Source: WHSW01 sp963821345 (lineage in GTDB: Bacteria > Actinomycetota > Thermoleophilia > Solirubrobacterales > 70-9). From it: a stretch of 64,000 nucleotides of DNA. Shown here piece after piece: positions 62,321 to 64,000 of this stretch. How positions within the stretch are numbered: position 1 is the first letter of the stretch; each line of letters opens with the position of its first letter. Both the position numbers and the translations under genes were made by a program. The stretch is taken from contig CAWGDM010000001.1 of NCBI GenBank assembly GCA_963821345.1, forward strand, positions 868,001-932,000. Reading direction: 5' to 3'. The notes below the pieces were generated by a model. That model saw only the letters and a list, made by a program, of their open reading frames with translations. It was not told the DNA's origin and searched no databases.

Positions 62321-62326
62321 TAGAAT
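62321..62326 (+). promoter_or_regulatory. Probable leaderless -10 (TAGAAT)
   Basis: TAGAAT 8 nt before GTG 62335. TAGAATCACCCGC is shared with the ileS upstream region. Confidence 0.45.
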
Positions 62327-62334
62327 CACCCGCC

Positions 62335-63900
62335 GTGGGGACCCTGGAATCCTTCAACCCGGCGACCGGCGAGCTGGTCGGCACGGTCGAGACGATCACC
62401 CCCGACCAGGTGCAGGGGGTCGTCGACGAGATCGCCTCCGTGCAGCCGTTCTGGGCGCAGCTGTCGCTTGGCGACCGGGCGCGCTACATGCGCCGCGCGG
62501 CCGAGGTCCTGGTGGGCGACATGGAGGAGGTGGCCGACCTGCTGACCCGAGAGCAGGGGAAGCCGATCACCGAGAGCTACGTGATGGAGCTGATCCCGAC
62601 GATCGACGCCCTGCACTGGTGCGCGGACGCCGGCCCGAAGATCCTCGCCGACGAGAAGATCCGCTATCCCCAGGCCTTCCTGAAGACCAAGCGCAGCTTC
62701 TTCAGCTACGAGCCGCTCGGCGTGGTCGGCGTGATCGCGCCCTGGAACTACCCGTGGTCGATTCCGTTCGGCGAGGTCGCGATCGCGCTGATGGCCGGCA
62801 ACGGCGTCGTCCTCAAGCCGGCCAGCCTGACGCCGTTGCTCGGTGAGCGGATCCAGCAGGTATTCGACGACGCCGGGTTCCCCGAGGGGCTGGTCCGCAC
62901 GGTCCACGGCGGCGGCCAGATCGGCCAGGCGCTGTGCGAGGCGTCGACGGCGAAGATCTTCTTCACCGGCTCGGTCGAAGTCGGCCGCCGGGTGGGTGAG
63001 ATCTGCGCCCAGAAGATGAAGGGCAGCGTGCTCGAGCTGGGCGGCAAGGACCCGCAGATCGTCTGTGCCGACGCCGACCTGGCCAACGCCGTCTCCGGCT
63101 GCGTCTGGGGCGGCTTCGCGAACGCCGGCCAGACCTGCTCGGGGATCGAGCGGACCTATGTGGTCGAGGCGGTCGCCGACCGCTTCCTCGACGGCGTCCG
63201 GCGCGAGACCGAGCGGCTGACGGTCGGCGACCCGCTCGACTGGGAGACCGAGATCGGGCCGATGGTCTCCGCCGAGCAGGCCGACCTGGTCACCGGCCTG
63301 GTCGACGACGCGCTCTCGTCCGGCGCCGACCGCCTGACCGGCGGCCCGCGTGACGTGCCCGGTTACGACGGCCGGTTCATCGCCCCGACCGTGCTCGCCG
63401 GGGTCGAAGACGAGATGCGGATCATGCGCGAGGAGATCTTCGGTCCGGTGGTGCCGGTGATCGTTGTCAAGGACGAGGCCGAGGCGCTCGAGCGCGCCAA
63501 CGACTCGCAGTTCGGCCTCGGCGCCTCGGTCTGGACCACCGACCGGGCCAAGGGCGAGCGGATCGCGCGGCGGATCGAGTCGGGGATGGTCTGGATCAAC
63601 GACCACTCCTACTCGCACGGGGCGATGCAGTGCTCGTGGGGCGGGGTCAAGGACTCCGGCCTCGGCCGATCGCACTCGAAGTTCGGCTTCTACGAGTGCG
63701 TGAACATCAAGCACGTGGCTTGGGAGCCCGGCCTGACCCGCGACTTCTGGTGGCAGCCCTACGACGGCGACCTTGGCACCGCCCTGCGCTCGTCGGCGCG
63801 GATCCTCTACGGCCGCGGCGCCACCCGGATGCGCGGCCTGCGCGAGGGCGCGGGCCCGCTGGCGAAGGTCGGCGCAAAGATCGTCCGCAAGGGCCGCTGA
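62335..63900 (+). CDS. NAD-dependent aldehyde dehydrogenase family protein
   Basis: A 521-residue aldehyde dehydrogenase from GTG 62335 (MGTLESFNPATGELVG). Motifs: VIAPWNYPWSIPFGEVAIAL (about 138-157), IFFTGSVEVGRRV, catalytic Glu in LELGGKDPQIV (about 236) and catalytic Cys in NAGQTCSGIERT (about 268). A C-terminal extension of about 40 basic residues (RSSARILYGRGATRMRG) goes beyond the usual fold. Substrate unknown. An ABC transporter gene starts 3 bp after the stop. Confidence 0.92.
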   Translation: MGTLESFNPATGELVGTVETITPDQVQGVVDEIASVQPFWAQLSLGDRARYMRRAAEVLVGDMEEVADLLTREQGKPITESYVMELIPTIDALHWCADAGPKILADEKIRYPQAFLKTKRSFFSYEPLGVVGVIAPWNYPWSIPFGEVAIALMAGNGVVLKPASLTPLLGERIQQVFDDAGFPEGLVRTVHGGGQIGQALCEASTAKIFFTGSVEVGRRVGEICAQKMKGSVLELGGKDPQIVCADADLANAVSGCVWGGFANAGQTCSGIERTYVVEAVADRFLDGVRRETERLTVGDPLDWETEIGPMVSAEQADLVTGLVDDALSSGADRLTGGPRDVPGYDGRFIAPTVLAGVEDEMRIMREEIFGPVVPVIVVKDEAEALERANDSQFGLGASVWTTDRAKGERIARRIESGMVWINDHSYSHGAMQCSWGGVKDSGLGRSHSKFGFYECVNIKHVAWEPGLTRDFWWQPYDGDLGTALRSSARILYGRGATRMRGLREGAGPLAKVGAKIVRKGR

Positions 63901-63903
63901 CCG

Positions 63904-64000
63904 TTGGCCGATAGCGCCGCGACCCAGAACGCGGTCACGGTTCGCCAACTGCGCCGCGATTACAACGACCGGCCGGTGCTGCGGGAGGTGTCGCTGGCGC
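63904..64000 (+). CDS. ABC transporter ATP-binding protein (3' partial)
   Basis: Start of a gene cut by the window end. From TTG 63904, 32 codons read ADSAATQNAVTVRQLRRDY then NDRPVLREVSLA, the typical first strands of an ABC ATPase domain before its Walker A. AAGGG lies 10 nt upstream. The 3-bp spacing to the aldehyde dehydrogenase suggests one transcript. Confidence 0.6.
   Translation, partial: MADSAATQNAVTVRQLRRDYNDRPVLREVSLA

Overview
This is a 64 kb, very GC-rich chromosomal stretch (GC at most third codon positions, frequent GTG starts) of an actinobacterium. The mix of an Lhr helicase, a PAC2-family protein, a zinc-dependent metalloprotease of the F420-associated type, a CGNR zinc-finger regulator, a CIRCE-controlled groESL operon and an AdnAB-like helicase-nuclease fits Actinomycetota. 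The many lineage-unknown proteins make the class Thermoleophilia (Solirubrobacterales) my best guess, by inference only. I see no rRNA, tRNA, CRISPR array, prophage, transposase or other mobile element; this is mostly core and housekeeping sequence.

Layout. 1-7609: lhr helicase (5' end outside the window), a Nei/Fpg DNA glycosylase, a Crp-type regulator, protein-isoaspartate methyltransferase, an ASCH protein and a SRPBCC protein. 7630-9775: CIRCE-groES-groEL with terminators on both sides. 9788-16231: NAD-binding protein, 7Fe ferredoxin, a frameshifted unknown gene, a secreted small protein, a methyltransferase, Mrp/ApbC and a response-regulator/thioredoxin-reductase fusion. 16324-25139: coiled-coil protein with an SOS-like box, metalloprotease, inositol-phosphatase family protein, UvrD-like helicase-nuclease, SQR-like flavoprotein, PAC2 and YhaM-like nuclease. 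25081-31429: split TauE/SafE permease, trehalose-phosphatase, MFS exporter with MarR regulator, PolX and polyprenol-P-mannose synthase. 31516-36059: thioredoxin, a multiply frameshifted ileS and two unknown genes. 36095-43560: lipoproteins, a 41-residue protein, CGNR regulator, fumC, msrA, truncated globin, succinate-semialdehyde dehydrogenase, greA and an RTX-repeat secreted protein. 43597-52004: CrtC-like protein, PhoD phosphatase, transglycosylase, YchF, PAP2 phosphatase and a membrane protein/BtrH-like pair. 52026-64000: hydrolase, amidohydrolase/cyclase operon, methylmalonyl-CoA epimerase, a short FtsH, DUF1385, M20 peptidase, RarA, aldehyde dehydrogenase and the start of an ABC ATPase.

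Three patterns cut across the genes. First, a dispersed family of about 35-50 bp elements lies flush with start and stop codons, filling whole intergenic gaps, and occurs in frame inside lhr. Second, at least eighteen genes have a TANNNT or GATACT hexamer only 6-9 nt upstream of the start codon and mostly no Shine-Dalgarno sequence, which points to widespread leaderless transcription. Third, single G/C insertions are concentrated in ileS (about eleven in 2.2 kb), with isolated ones in mce and at the thioredoxin stop. They leave the encoded protein otherwise intact, so sequence or assembly error is the first explanation to test.
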